Shown here one piece after another: positions 34,129 through 46,023 of a DNA stretch of 64,000 nt. Position 1 is the stretch's first letter, and each line of letters starts with the position of its first letter. The DNA comes from Obelidium mucronatum (taxonomy: Eukaryota; Chytridiomycota; Chytridiomycetes; Chytridiales; Chytriomycetaceae): NCBI GenBank assembly GCA_025765595.1, contig JAIVFH010000039.1, forward strand, positions 186,001 through 250,000. Direction: 5' to 3'. Position numbers and translations under genes: made by a program. Under the pieces are notes generated by a model that saw only the letters and a program-made list of their open reading frames with translations, was not told where the DNA came from and made no database searches.

Positions 34129-34197
34129 CTTGATTGGGGCAGTATTGTCACGAATAATTTTTAGACAAAATCGGCAGCTCCCATATCCAGCCTAAGA

Positions 34198-37100
34198 ATG
34201 ATCTCAAGACGGAAAAGCACTTACCGGCCAAGCAATAGAAAGATATATGTGAATCAAGAACCTCCTAATCTTTCCAATGGCGACGTCACCTTGCTCCAGA
34301 ATTTTCCATCCAATCTGATCTCCACTTCAAAATACACAATCCTCACATTTCTTCCCAAAAACCTATTCGAGCAATTCCGGTAAATTCAAAGTTTGCTCCT
34401 GATATTTGTTATACGTCCTTATTCTTGTAATTAGACGGGTAGCAAATCTGTTCTTTCTTACTCTTGCGATCCTTCAGTTCTTTCCAGATTACATGACAAT
34501 TGATCCATGGGTAGCCGCGCTTCCTTTCATTGTGATCGTTTTGATGACAGCAATCAAAGACGGTGTGGAAGATATGCGCCGCCACTCATCTGATCGCCAA
34601 ATCAACGGCCAAATCACCAGAACTCTCAATTTTGTAAACACAAATGCGCGTTTCAACCAGAAACGAGCAGTTTCGAACTCCAAAAAAGTTGATGCTGGGA
34701 TCTGTTGGAACGAAACCACGTGGGGGAATGTCACTGTTGGGGATATCATTCTGTTGAGAAACGATGAACCTATTCCGGCAGATATTTTGATCTTGAATAC
34801 TTCAGAACCTGATGGCCTATGCTACGTGGAAACCAAAAACTTGGATGGTGAAACTAATCTGAAGATTCGAAACGGGCTCTTGGAGACAGCGCAAGTGGGG
34901 AAAGACAACATTGAGAAACTATTGGGCTATTGCTTCAGAATTGAGTCTGAGATACCAAATCCAAACCTGTATACATATACAGGAACAGCAGTATTTCAAG
35001 CTAATGCTGCCGTTGATGAAAAGAGCAAGAACGTAACGATGGATGAATTTGACCCAAATGAGGAGATAAAATTCAATCAAGTTAAGGTTCCATTGAACAT
35101 TAACTCAATACTTCTACGCGGATGCATTCTTCGAAATACTGAATGGGTTGTTGGGTTATCGCTATTCACTGGAAAGGACACTAAAATTTGTCTCAATTCT
35201 GGTGGTACACCATCCAAACAATCGAAGATAGAGAAAACAATGAATCCACAAGTGTAAGTAACGCGAAACTCTTTAATCTGAGCGAAAACATCTTTAAATC
35301 CCGTCCACCGAAAATCAGTTTGATCAATCTGGTTATTTTGGTGATCCTTTGCTTGGCCAACTGTATTAGCAGCCCATTGTGGGAATCTTCCCATCAACCA
35401 TCAGACCCATCCGAAAGAATTGTTTGGCTTGCATCTTCTTATTCAACCATGCCAAGTCTTAAAAGTTGGATTTGGATAGGATTCGTATCGTTTTGGTGGG
35501 TCAAACAAGTTGGATCCTAAAGAAAATTGACCAAATCACAATTATAGGACAAGTTTAATTGCGTTTCAAAATATTGTGCCAATTTCTTTGTACCTCACTG
35601 TGGAAATGGTTAAAACCATTCAGGTTTGCACCACTTGTTCTGTTACTCATTGAATTTCGACCCTAAGTAATGACGTAATATCAGTCTTACTTTATCTACA
35701 ATGATGCGCAAATGTATTATGAGCCTCTGAATCAACCATGTGTTCCAAAGTCATGGAATCTCTCTGATGACTTGGGGCAAATTGATTACATATTCAGTGA
35801 CAAGACAGGAACCCTCACTCGAAACATAATGCAGTTCAAAAAATGCTCTATTAATGGCTCCGTGTATGGTCAAGGCGAACATCTTGAAGTGATAGCAACT
35901 CGGAAGAGCGTCGCATTGAAGGCTTCCCTTAGTCTCACTGCAATCGCCCGCAAAAATGGAACATTAAAAAACGAACCAAGTCCTTTAAGTAAAGAACCGC
36001 TGCCTCAGGTTTCAGTGACCAGCCCGTCAAAGGGAAAAGTGAGTTTCTTAACCTTGAGAAACCAACCAAGAAAGATTGGTCCAGGAAAAATTGATCCCAT
36101 ATCAGAATCGGATGAATTTAAGGATGGATCGAATGATAGTGACTTAAATGGCGGAAAGCGTATCAAATCTCTGGATGATGATTTGAAATTTAGTGATCCA
36201 CAACTCACAAAAGAGCTGGGGAATATGAATCATCCCCAATATGCTCCATTGCGTGACTTCTTTACGTGCTTGGCGGTTTGCCACTCTGTTTTGATATCCA
36301 AAAACGATGATGATAAGCCAGAGTCCTTCAAGTACAATGCACAAAGTCCCGATGAAGCAGCGCTTGTACAGGCTGCAAGAGATATTGGCTTCGTATTCAA
36401 GGCAAGAAGCTCAACAGGATTGACTGTCGATGTGTTGGGGGAAGATGAACAAACCGAACTTCTGAATGTCATTGAATTCAATTCGACTCGAAAAAGAATG
36501 AGTGTTATTGTGAGAAGACCTGCTGGGGAAATTGTATTATATTGTAAAGGTGCAGACTCGGTAATATATGATCGTCTAGCGCCAGGTCAGGATATGATGA
36601 AGACCATTACTTCAGAGCATTTGGAAGAATTTGCGGAAGAAGGTTGGATTTGTTTCAAAGCGTAATTTGCACGTCTCTAATTCTTGTCACAGGTTTGCGC
36701 ACCTTGTGTATTGCGTATTCTTTGCTACCGGCCGCAGTGTACAGTAAATGGGCTGAAGAGTACAATGTTGCAGCAACGGCCCTCGAAGATCGCGAAGCAA
36801 AGATGGATGCTGTGGCAGAGAAGATTGAAAACAACCTTATTCTAATGGGTGCCACAGCAATAGAAGACAAATTGCAAGAAGGTGTCCCAGAATGCATCAA
36901 GACATTGCTTTCGGCTGGAATCAAGATGTGGGTTCTCACAGGGGACAAAATGGAAACCGCAATCAACATTGGCCTTTCTTGCAACCTGCTAAGGAAAGAA
37001 ATGAACCTTATACTGATAAGAGGAGCTGCTGAAGACAGTCCAGATGAAGCAGCAGAAACTAGGAAGCAGCTTTCAGAAGCTTTGCATAGATTTTTCCGCG

Positions 37101-39156
37101 TCGGTGAGGCGCCAGAAGAAGCAGCATCACCAAGGAGCCGGAGATTCTACAAAGATATAGCACAAAATAATCAAAATGAGCCCTATGCATTGATAATAGA
37201 TGGAGCGGCGTTACGATACGCGCTTCAAAGTGATCAGAAGGCACTTCTCCTGGAACTTGGCACAAGATGCGCGGCTGTAATATGCTGTCGTGTCTCACCG
37301 CTTCAAAAAGCACAAGTAGTAGAGCTAGTAAAAACTTCAATCCAATGCATGTGCTTGGCAATTGGTGATGGGGCAAATGATGTAAGCATGATTCAAGCTG
37401 CACATATCGGAGTCGGAATCGCAGGCGAGGAAGGACTTCAAGCTGTAATGGCATCGGATTATGCAGTAGCTCAATTCAAATATTTGACTCGATTGTTATT
37501 GGTTCACGGCCATTGGAGCTACATTCGAACAGGTAATTGATCACTAAACTATTGGCGAGATATTAAATAGCTATTTTCCTTAGCTGAAATGATCTTAAAC
37601 TTTTTCTTTAAGAACATTGTTTGGGTGTAAGTTATAATATATAAGTTTCCCTTTCAAAAGACTTATTAGGCAATTCTTACAGCTTCGTTCTTTTCTGGTA
37701 TCAAATTTATTGTGGCTTTTCCTCGCAAATGATATATGACATGACATACATGTATGTTCCTTCGCTCGAAGTTATGTAGCCTAACTATCAGTACTCAAGG
37801 ATATTCTACAATCTTGTTCTGACATCACTACCGGTTGTTTTTATTGGAATATTCGACATGGATATTGGCCAAGAATTCACTCTCCTTGCCCCTCCTCTGT
37901 ATAAAATAGAAATCCCGGCCTTCAGCTATCGCAGATTCACAATATATATGGTTGATGCCTGCTATCAGTCTCTGGCATTTTTTTTTATAACGCTAGGGGC
38001 ATGTGGAGGAGACACCATTGACTTGACTGGCCGAACCTGGGGTGTTGACGATTTGGGTGTTATGCTCGCAATCTGTGGTGTACTGCACGCCAACTTATTC
38101 GTGATAATAAGCATGAACTCTTGGACTTGGATTGTGGCTCTCCTCATGACAAGCGTAATGGCAATCCTGATTATATTCTCACTTGTATACGCAATGGCCA
38201 GTAGTTCCTTGGTTCCTGGGCTGCTATGGATAATGTTCCCAAGGGCATCTTTCTGGCTTGCTGTCGGGCTTCAAGTAATAGTCTGCAGTCTTCCACGGAT
38301 AGTTGGGCTATACTGTTACCGAATGTTTTACCCTACAAATATCCACATAATGCAAGAGATTTCAAAGACACACAAAGGAGCCGTTTCTCCAGAGTTACGA
38401 AGAGTATCAATGTGGTTGACTGAGAAAAAAAAAATTTCATCCAGACGCGGAAGTGTTGTATCCCAGCTGTATGATGCCACATCACCGATTCCTTCGTCAG
38501 AAACAGATAGCACCGCTGCGGAATCGCCCCTAAAAAGAGAAGATACAGTTACTGAGCCAAGCGTAACTCCTTCAGCTGCAATAAGTGCTGTCGATGCTGC
38601 TCCAACAGAGGCAACACAGCCAATTATAACTCCAGTCAGCGACACTGGAACCCTGCCTAAACCCAAACCATTTCCACTACAAGTCGATACTCGAGTTGTT
38701 CAAAGCGAATATAGTATGCCTTTACATGATTCTGTGGGGGCGCTGACGGTTGGAACGGCTGGATCAACGAATACAATGGTAAGTAACCTTGGTGACATTG
38801 CGTCAAACAAAACCTAATACCAAACTTAAAAGGGAATGTACTATCTAACTGCGGAGTTGAGAACACCATTCAGCCCAATGAAATCCCCAAGCTTAGGAGA
38901 TCAAGACGATGGAAAGGGCGGATTGACAGTAATGCGCACTGGGCAAATGTTGCGAAATCGAGGTTACTCTTTCTCACAAAGTCCCGGAGCAAGAGATATC
39001 ATTATGGGAAGACGGCGGGTTGGTGGAATGGATGATATTTCATCACCTCTGGCAAACGTTCTTGAACGATCATCAACAGTACAAGTAAGTCCCACCCGGG
39101 TGGCCAGCCCAGAACGAAAAGATAAACCCATCGTTCGAAACAATACCACATACTGA
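34198..39156 (+). CDS. P4-type ATPase, phospholipid flippase
   Basis: Exons: 34198-34379, 34435-35253, 35319-35495, 35548-35623, 35685-36642, 36693-37532, 37584-37626, 37683-37755, 37792-38778 and 38833-39156, giving 1492 aa. N-terminal family signature [21 protein letters not shown]; actuator [10 protein letters not shown] (the P4 DGET); phosphorylation site [11 protein letters not shown]; nucleotide region [14 protein letters not shown]; hinge [12 protein letters not shown] and [19 protein letters not shown]. Ten membrane helices are expected. It moves aminophospholipids to the cytosolic leaflet, usually with a CDC50 partner. A long Ser/Pro/Thr-rich C-terminal tail follows the last helix. 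Its stop is 15 bases from that of MOCS1B. Confidence 0.95.
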
Positions 39157-39171
39157 GAAACGTGCTTCATT

Positions 39172-39784
39172 TCAATAAAACGCGTAATCCGACTTGCCCC
39201 CTGTTTTATGGCGCACCCTAATTTCCTCAATGACAATTCCTTTATCGACGGCTTTGCACATGTCGAATATCGTAACAGCTGCAACAGACGCGCCTAACAT
39301 TGCTTCCACTTCGACACCCGTTCGCTCCACACATTCAACAGAACAAATCACTTGGACGACACTTGTATCTGGAAGCAGTTCAAAGCCCAGGGCTACGTGA
39401 GTCAGCTGAAGCGGATGCGCCAATGGAACAAGAAGACCTGTTTGTTTAGCAGCATTGATTCCTGCCAACTAATGGACCCATTGATTGAGTGATGGCAGTG
39501 ATTTATGATTGAGCTCACCCGCGCAACTCCCAGAACATCTCCTTTTGCCAATGCATTTCCCTTTAACGCATCAAATGCTTCAGGAGTTGAAAAGCGGACC
39601 AGTGCCTGAGCAGAGGCTGTGCGATGCTTGGGAGTTTTGGACGACACGTTCACCCTTCCAATATCGCAAAAGACTACATGAGAGTGCGATTCGAAGAAAC
39701 TCTTCAGCTTTACATTGAGGCTTTTCCGCTGGCGTCAACGTGTGATAATCCACTGTAAGCTCGAACAAGCAATTTGCGAAACAT
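39172..39784 (-). CDS. MOCS1B: Cyclic pyranopterin monophosphate synthase (MoaC / MOCS1B)
   Basis: Exons (minus strand): 39784-39714, 39654-39519 and 39468-39172, giving 167 aa, the size of a free-standing MoaC. SHVDASGKASM (split by the first intron from VNVSSKTPKHRTA), KGDVLGVARLAGINAAKQT, LVPLAHPLQLTHV and the CVERTGVEVEAMLGASVAAVTIFDMCKAVDKG core are family hallmarks. The reaction converts the MOCS1A product to cPMP. The start lies 22 bases after the MOCS1A stop on the same strand, in another frame. The N-terminus FRKLLVRAYS could be a short mitochondrial signal. Confidence 0.92.
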
Positions 39785-39806
39785 GCTTTCTATTTTCAAA
39801 GTTCTT

Positions 39807-41263
39807 CTATCCCCCAATTCGCACCATGGGTCTGTTCTCCATCCGGGCGAGATTTTCCATTCCTGCATGCTGTTTCTTTTTTCTGCGTACAGCTTCCTCA
39901 ATCACGCGAATCACCTCCTCATCGGGAACATTCTCACCACTTCGCAACACAGCCCTCAGATCAACTTCATTATTACCAAACAGGCAAACTTTCAAATTCC
40001 CATCCGCCAGCAGCCGAATCCGACTACATGTGCTACAAAAATGCTCACTCATACTTGTAATGAAACCGAACTTTCCCTTGAATCCCTCAAGCTTGTAGGC
40101 TTTCGAAGTATCATTAGCATCATCGGATGCTTTCGTGACTTTAGTCGGGCTGAAGAATTTGGTTATAGTCGAAAGGGATGTCTTGTATGGTACAAATTTC
40201 TTGCTTGACCATTGGTTACCTGGGTTCATTGAGGTAAACAAAACAAGGAGAGCTAAATAAAACACTCGTTACCATCAAAAGGCATGTACTCAATGAATCG
40301 AACATAGAGGTCATTGTTTCTAGTCAATTCAACAAAGTCAACAACTTCATGATCGTTGATACCATTCATAACCACATTATTAAGCTTCACAGAGGAGAAT
40401 CCCGTATCTAAAGCAGCATAAACAGAGTCTAATACGCTTTGGTGACCTTAAAAATAAATTTGTTACGGAGAACCCTAAATAGCGTGATTCGAAATCATGG
40501 CGTCACTAACCACGGCGTCTCGTCAATAGTTCAAACATATGCGGACTAAGCGTATCCAGAGATATATTCAAGTGATCCAGTCCAGCTTCTTTTAGTTGTG
40601 GTAGTTTTGATTTCAATGCAAGACCATTAGTGGTCATTCCAATCGACGTTAGACCATGTTGCCTCAGTTGATTCAATCCATCTAATGCGTTTTCAAATTC
40701 GATGGTGGTTTCAACGTGTGAAGCTGCCTTATTCCAGTCTTGTCAAGTCCCAACCTACAATGTCCAAGAGATCCTTGCGAACGGTTGGCTCGCCTCCAGT
40801 CAATCGAATCTTTTCTACTCCACAGTCTTTGACAAATATCGAAGCAAGGCGAAGTATTTCACCAGAAGTCAGTAGCTTGCTGTTCGGAGTTAATGCCGGA
40901 ACTCCTGCTGCTGGCATACCTAAAGACCACAGGGCAATATCGAGCAATCAAACAAATGATCTTGAGGATTCGAACAAAGTATTCTTACAGTAGGTGCATC
41001 TAAAAACAACTCGTGTCTGTCAGAACACAACCAAACCAGGAACATGACGAGTCAACAGAAGGGGAAGGAGGAAAGGGAAAGGGTAGTCGATACACTCGAA
41101 CGAAACTACATTACCGGAGATTGCACTTTTCAGTCAGCGAAATTCGCAAGTAGTTATGGCGTCGGCCAAAAGTGTCCATCAGGTTTTTGGTCATTTTGTG
41201 AACTTTATTGGCCACTCCTTTTCCTCTCGAAATCGTATGTGACCCGGACCTGTCCATCCCCAT
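39807..41263 (-). CDS. MOCS1A: GTP 3',8-cyclase, radical SAM (MoaA / MOCS1A)
   Basis: Exons (minus strand): 41263-41115, 40999-40989, 40919-40755, 40681-40511, 40446-40273 and 40219-39807, giving 360 aa. The radical SAM motif KCNLRCTYCMP is assembled from three exons; the second is 11 bases long. [39 protein letters not shown] and the second cluster [14 protein letters not shown]...CLFG are present. The chain ends in the conserved double glycine (RIGG-stop) that MoaA needs for activity. It catalyses the first step of molybdenum cofactor synthesis. The start may lie further upstream; ATG 41263 gives MGMDRSG. Confidence 0.92.
40989..40999 (-). other. MOCS1A: 11-base coding microexon of MOCS1A
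   Basis: Flanked by ttttag (acceptor) and gtaaga (donor) on the minus strand. The 11 bases complete an Arg codon, encode Cys-Thr-Tyr and start the next Cys codon, so they supply the second cysteine and part of the third of the CX3CX2C cluster. Without it the frame breaks. Confidence 0.85.
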
Positions 41264-41584
41264 CGCCCGCTGCGCCTTGCATCAGATCGGCTTGCGTCTG
41301 TCGCTTCATCGAGTTGCTGGACGTTCGGAGCGCTGCAGCAGTCTGGACTCGGATGGCGGCGCGGACTTGTCTGGCGCACGGATGCCATACAAACACAAAC
41401 AACACGAGGACCGGGGCGGGAGCGGAGGCGGCTGGCTGGCGGAGCGGCAACACTGTGAACGCGTAGTAGCGACGGGCGCTGGCCAGATCGGGCGTAGTGT
41501 GCTCCTTTCCCCTTCAAAGACTCCTTGCCTCAATCAAACAACGATCTTGATATCCTAACCGCCACCTTCATGCAGATCTTAACA
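41264..41584. promoter_or_regulatory. Divergent intergenic region MOCS1A / RPS11
   Basis: 321 bases, locally GC-rich compared with other spacers. Open frames on both strands (41191-41558) exist because stops are rare in GC-rich DNA; none has a recognisable domain. It probably contains the RPS11 promoter and the 5' leader or targeting sequence of MOCS1A. Confidence 0.45.
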
Positions 41585-42126
41585 ATGGCCGAACAGCACG
41601 AAAAAGCTTTCCAGCTCCAGCAAGGAATCTTCCAAAACTCCAAGCTCACCCAAAAGAAGGGAGGAGTCAAGAGATGGTACTGTGATGTCGGTCTTGGTTT
41701 CAAGACCCCAAAGGAAGCTATTGAGGGTACCTACATTGACAAGAAGTGCCCATTCACTTCTGGAACCATCTCCATCCGTGGTCGTATCCTTAAGGGAGTT
41801 GTCGTCTCCAACAAGATGAAGAGAACCATCGTCATCCGCAGAGAGTACCTCCACTACATTCCAAAGTACAACAGGTAAAAACTTGCGAATTCAAAAATTT
41901 TTTTAGGACGTGAAGCGGATGATTAATCCATCATTTGGATAGATACGAGAAGCGTCACAAGAACCTCTCTGCTCACTTGTCCCCAGCTTTCATTGGTGTC
42001 GAAGCCGGAGACTTGGTTACCGTCGGTCAATGCCGCCCAATCTCCAAGACTGTTCGTTTCAACGTCCTTAAGGTCCAAAAGAAGATTGTCAAGGGTGTTG
42101 GTGCCAAGCAATTCACCAAGTTCTAA
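41585..42126 (+). CDS. RPS11: 40S ribosomal protein S11 (uS17)
   Basis: Exons: 41585-41874 and 41943-42126, giving 157 aa (human 158). [49 protein letters not shown], and [25 protein letters not shown] (across the intron) identify uS17. The end is VGAKQFTKF. It binds 18S rRNA in the small subunit body. A caataaa-type signal follows near 42275. Confidence 0.98.
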
Positions 42127-42362
42127 GTTTTGAACATTCGAAACGAGTTTTCTAGTTTTTTTCCGGTTGTTGTTTCTGAAATTGGGTCTTTGTTGGTCCT
42201 TGAGGGAGTGAGAAGCGGAAATTATTTTTGAACTGTCAGGTGTTAGTGCTGTGGTGTGGGAAAGGGTTTTGTCAATAAACCAGATTGGTGTTTTGTTACA
42301 ACATAGTTTTCAACATATAGAAATCCAGAAATAATTAGCGAAGTATTAATAAAGATACAATA

Positions 42363-44552
42363 ATGTCTGGTGCCAACTCCACACCTCTTGGAAACGGACT
42401 GGCAGGAGAGCTCCCGTCTGCGGGTGCAGTCAAGCTATCGCGTGAAGAATTCAAGAGACAGAAAGTTATAGAAGAACAGCGGAAGGCGTAAGCGGAGCGT
42501 CCTAGTGACTTCTGGTTGTTGAAAACAACCCAATGTTTTTTCGATTAGAGGAACGATCCCCGCCGAAGTTGACCCAGAAACCGGAGCAGATATCAACCCG
42601 CATATTCCAAACTGTAAGTGTTATGTCATGTGTACCCTTCTGTTTTGAGTCTGTGTTTTTTTTAAACGCTCAACCTTGCAGACATCTCCCAGGCGCCTTG
42701 GTATCTTGATATTAATCACCCAACACTGAAACATCAAAGAGGGCCAGAAGCGCATCAGGATGGAATAAATGACTGGTATCAGCGGGGCGCCAAAGACACG
42801 AGTGTCATTGCCAAAAAGTTTAGAAAGGGTGCTTGTGAGAACTGGTATGCGCAACCATTATCCTTTGATTTATATTTCTCTCTCTCTCTCTTCTCTGTGT
42901 ATTTTTTCTTTCCCTCTTTTGCTTGAAGGAAGTGATTTAGTCTCAGTTTTTATTGTTTGTTTGCTTTGCGCAGTTTGTGATACTAATTCACGCACCATAT
43001 AAAAACAGTGGAGCAATGACTCACAAGACACGCGACTGTCTCGATCGACCACGTCCCAGCTCCAAAACTGCAAAAGCGAAAGGAAAAACAATAGGTGCAG
43101 ATGAAATCGTGACAAACATTTCCCTTGGATTTGACGCGAAGCGAGACCGCTGGAATGGATACGATCCGAATCAACATACAAAAATCATCAAGGATTGGGA
43201 ACTTGTTGATCAGGAGCGGAAACGGTTGCGAGAAGAAGCGGCTGCCAAGGACTTGCATGCGGCTGCGAATAAGTCTTCACCTACTGGAAAGGAGAAGGAA
43301 ATGTTCCCCACTGTTGTTGGAGAGGAGGAAGAGAAGAAGCAGCTCTTGGCGCTTTTGGATGAAGATGAGGAGGTGGATGGAGATGAAGACAAGTACGCGG
43401 ATGCTGCGGATCAAATCGGACAGAAGCTGGATACAAAGAGTCGAACTACTGTGAGAAATCTCCGTATCCGTGAAGACACTGCAAAGTATCTTCTGAATCT
43501 GGACAGGAATAGTGCCTACTACGATCCAAAAACGAGATCCATGAGAGATAACCCTAACGCAGACAAAGATCCAAAAGATCTGCAATATGCGGGTGATAAC
43601 TTTGTTCGCTGGACAGGAGACGCACCAAAAATGGCGCAATTACAAATGTTTGCTTGGCAAAGTGCTGGTGGTGCCGGTGGAGTACAATCTTCTCAACTAC
43701 ATTTGCAAGCGAATCCGACAATGGGAGAGATATTGTTCAAAGAGCATGAAAGGAAGAAGGAATCTGTGGCGGAGGTTAAGAAGGATAGCGTTTTGGCCCG
43801 TTATGGTGGAGAAGAGCACTTGCAGGCTCCCCCGAAAGAACTGCTCTTGGCACAAACAGAGCATTATGTTGAATATTCTCAAACCGGAAAGGTGATTAAG
43901 GGGCAGGAGCGGGCTACAGTGCGGTCCAAATACGAAGAGGATGTGTAAGTTTCCATTCTATCAACTGCGTTGGGCTGTACTGAAATCTAATTCTGTTTTC
44001 AGGTTGAACCAAAACCACCGAACTGTTTGGGGATCCTACTGGAATGCGGGTCGTTGGGGTTACGCTTGTTGTCATTCATTTACCAGAAGCTCCTACTGTA
44101 CAGGGCAAGCGGGTATTGAAGCTGCTGCTGCTTCCAACAAATTGCTGCAAGAGCGTCAAGCCAATGCTACAGGGTCATCTTCTTCATCTGGAGAGCCAGA
44201 AGGGGCCTCCAAGTCGTTATATGAAACCCATCTTCTTAAAACAGCGAAAGAACTATTGCAGTCCGGAAATAGTAGTGGAAAGGATAAGAAGGAAAAGACT
44301 GGTAGTGGTGTTCGTTTGGGGGAGGGGGAAGTTGTAATTGACAATGAAAAGCTGAAGAAGGCGTTAGCCAAAGAGGAAGCGCGGAAGCGATCTTCTGGTG
44401 ATGGCGAAGACGCAAATGGTGGAAAGAAACGTAAAAAGTTTAATTCGGTGGAAGAGAGTGTTGATGTTACGGAGGAAGATTTGGAAGCATATCGAATGAG
44501 TCGGGCAGCATTCGATGATCCAATGGCAAAGTACAAGGACGAAGATGACTGA
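42363..44552 (+). CDS. SLU7: Pre-mRNA splicing factor SLU7
   Basis: Exons: 42363-42487, 42549-42613, 42682-42844, 43009-43944 and 44003-44552, giving 612 aa. The CCHC zinc knuckle [14 protein letters not shown] is rebuilt across intron 3. Other marks are [49 protein letters not shown]7 helps choose the 3' splice site in the second catalytic step. The C-terminal part is Lys/Glu-rich and ends in an acidic tail. The intron before the knuckle exon contains a CT-rich tract. Confidence 0.97.
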
Positions 44553-44629
44553 TTAAAGTGTATAACTGCTTCCTGCTTATTCTCAGAGACCGTACATAGG
44601 AAAAAAGATATATTGTATTTAACATCAAA

Positions 44630-45914
44630 ATGCCACGAATTAACCGGTCTAGCTCAACAGCTTCGACCATCGCCTATTTCAAACGGATGATACAAATACC
44701 TCAAATGGACTTCGAATTTGCACTGTGGCAAATGCTGTATCTTGTCATATCGCCTCGCAGAGTGTATGTTGAGCATTGACAAGAACGATTGCTAACTCAA
44801 TTTGAACACTTTCAAAACACACAGATACCGAAACATTTTTTATCATAAACGTATATATCAATTTATCTCATTTATTGTTGCGGAGGAGGCTTCTTTAGAG
44901 CTGGGGTGGGTGCTTTGGATATCAGGGTAATTGACGATTCGTCCATCTCTGAAACAGAAACGAAAAACCAATGGGCGCGAGATGATCCAGCGTTTGTAGT
45001 ATTGCTGCTGTTGTTTATAGCAGGTGGGTGTTATTTCTATGGGGTTGAATGTTGGTTTGAATTATTGATCCCCGAAAACAGTGACAGCGGTGGCTTACGG
45101 AATTGCATACAAACTGGGGGTTTTCGGGACATTGAATTTGATTCTGTTTATGGGATTCATTGACTTTTTGCTTGTCGGGGCGATCGTGGCCAGTGTTATT
45201 TGGTAAGCCGATTTCCTGATTGAAAATGGTTATAAGCCATGTAGAATCGGGTTTATTGTGAGAATATGTTGGGTGGTTTGGATTTCTAAGGAATCTCTGC
45301 CGTGTTGAGAAATTGCCCTAGCCTTAAAGTTGAAGGACGGATCCAAATACTGAGCGAATTAAATCCTATGAAGATACTCTCCCTTATTTTCTGTTTCAGG
45401 AAAGATTGTGTAGTTTGGAGGAAACTGTTTGATTTGGAGGGACTTTGAAAACTAAAGCAAATATTTCAATTCCGCGCAATCTTTAGGTTCTTTTCGAATA
45501 ATTTCTTGATCCAGCAGCAAATTCATTCAGCTGACCAGGCAGTTGAATGGGCGTACTGCTTTGATGTGCACTGCAATGCGTTCTTCCCAGTCTTTCTCAT
45601 CACATACGTGCTACAGTTCTTTTTCATTCCAATTGTGACCCAGAATGGGTGGATCTCGCTATTTGTTGGAAACACTCTGTATCTTATGGCCATCTGTTAT
45701 TACTTTTATGTGACACATCTGGGATACAATGGTGCGCGACTCATTTAAATTGTGTTTTATATATATCCTCATACATTGAAATGTAGTGCTTCCGTTTTTG
45801 CGCCATCCTGAGGTGTTCTTGTTTCCAATCAGCATTTTGGGAGTTCTTTATGTAGTGTCACTGCTGCTGTGGTTTAATGTCAGCAAGAGAGTGCTGAATG
45901 CGTACTTTGGGTGA
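44630..45914 (+). CDS. UNC50: UNC-50 family Golgi membrane protein
   Basis: Exons: 44630-44763, 44825-44850, 44958-45023, 45082-45202, 45487-45731 and 45787-45914, giving 239 aa (human 259). MDFEFALWQMLYLVISPRRVYRNIFYHKQTKNQWARDDPAF is recognisable in pieces over the first three exons; exon 2 is only 26 bases. QWARDDPAFVVLL, EWAYCFDVHCNAFFP, YVLQFFFIP and LPFLRHPEVFLFPI follow, with five to six membrane helices. Family members act in Golgi trafficking and assembly of membrane receptors. Intron 4 (284 bases) is unusually long. Confidence 0.93.
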
Positions 45915-46023
45915 ATGATAATAACGGATGAAAGGCGTGGCCGGCTGACAAGACATCAGCTGGTTGAAGGAGAAATCCAACAAGAATACTTTTTGACAAA
46001 TTCTTTTATTTGACTTGAAACTG

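Noticed and set aside
39785..39830. In-frame splice fusion of MOCS1A to MOCS1B
   Set aside because: The GT donors and AG acceptors I tried near the MOCS1A stop gave either tiny introns or the wrong MoaC frame.
41191..41558. Open frames on both strands between MOCS1A and RPS11
   Set aside because: No domain, no splice support; explained by locally GC-rich promoter DNA.
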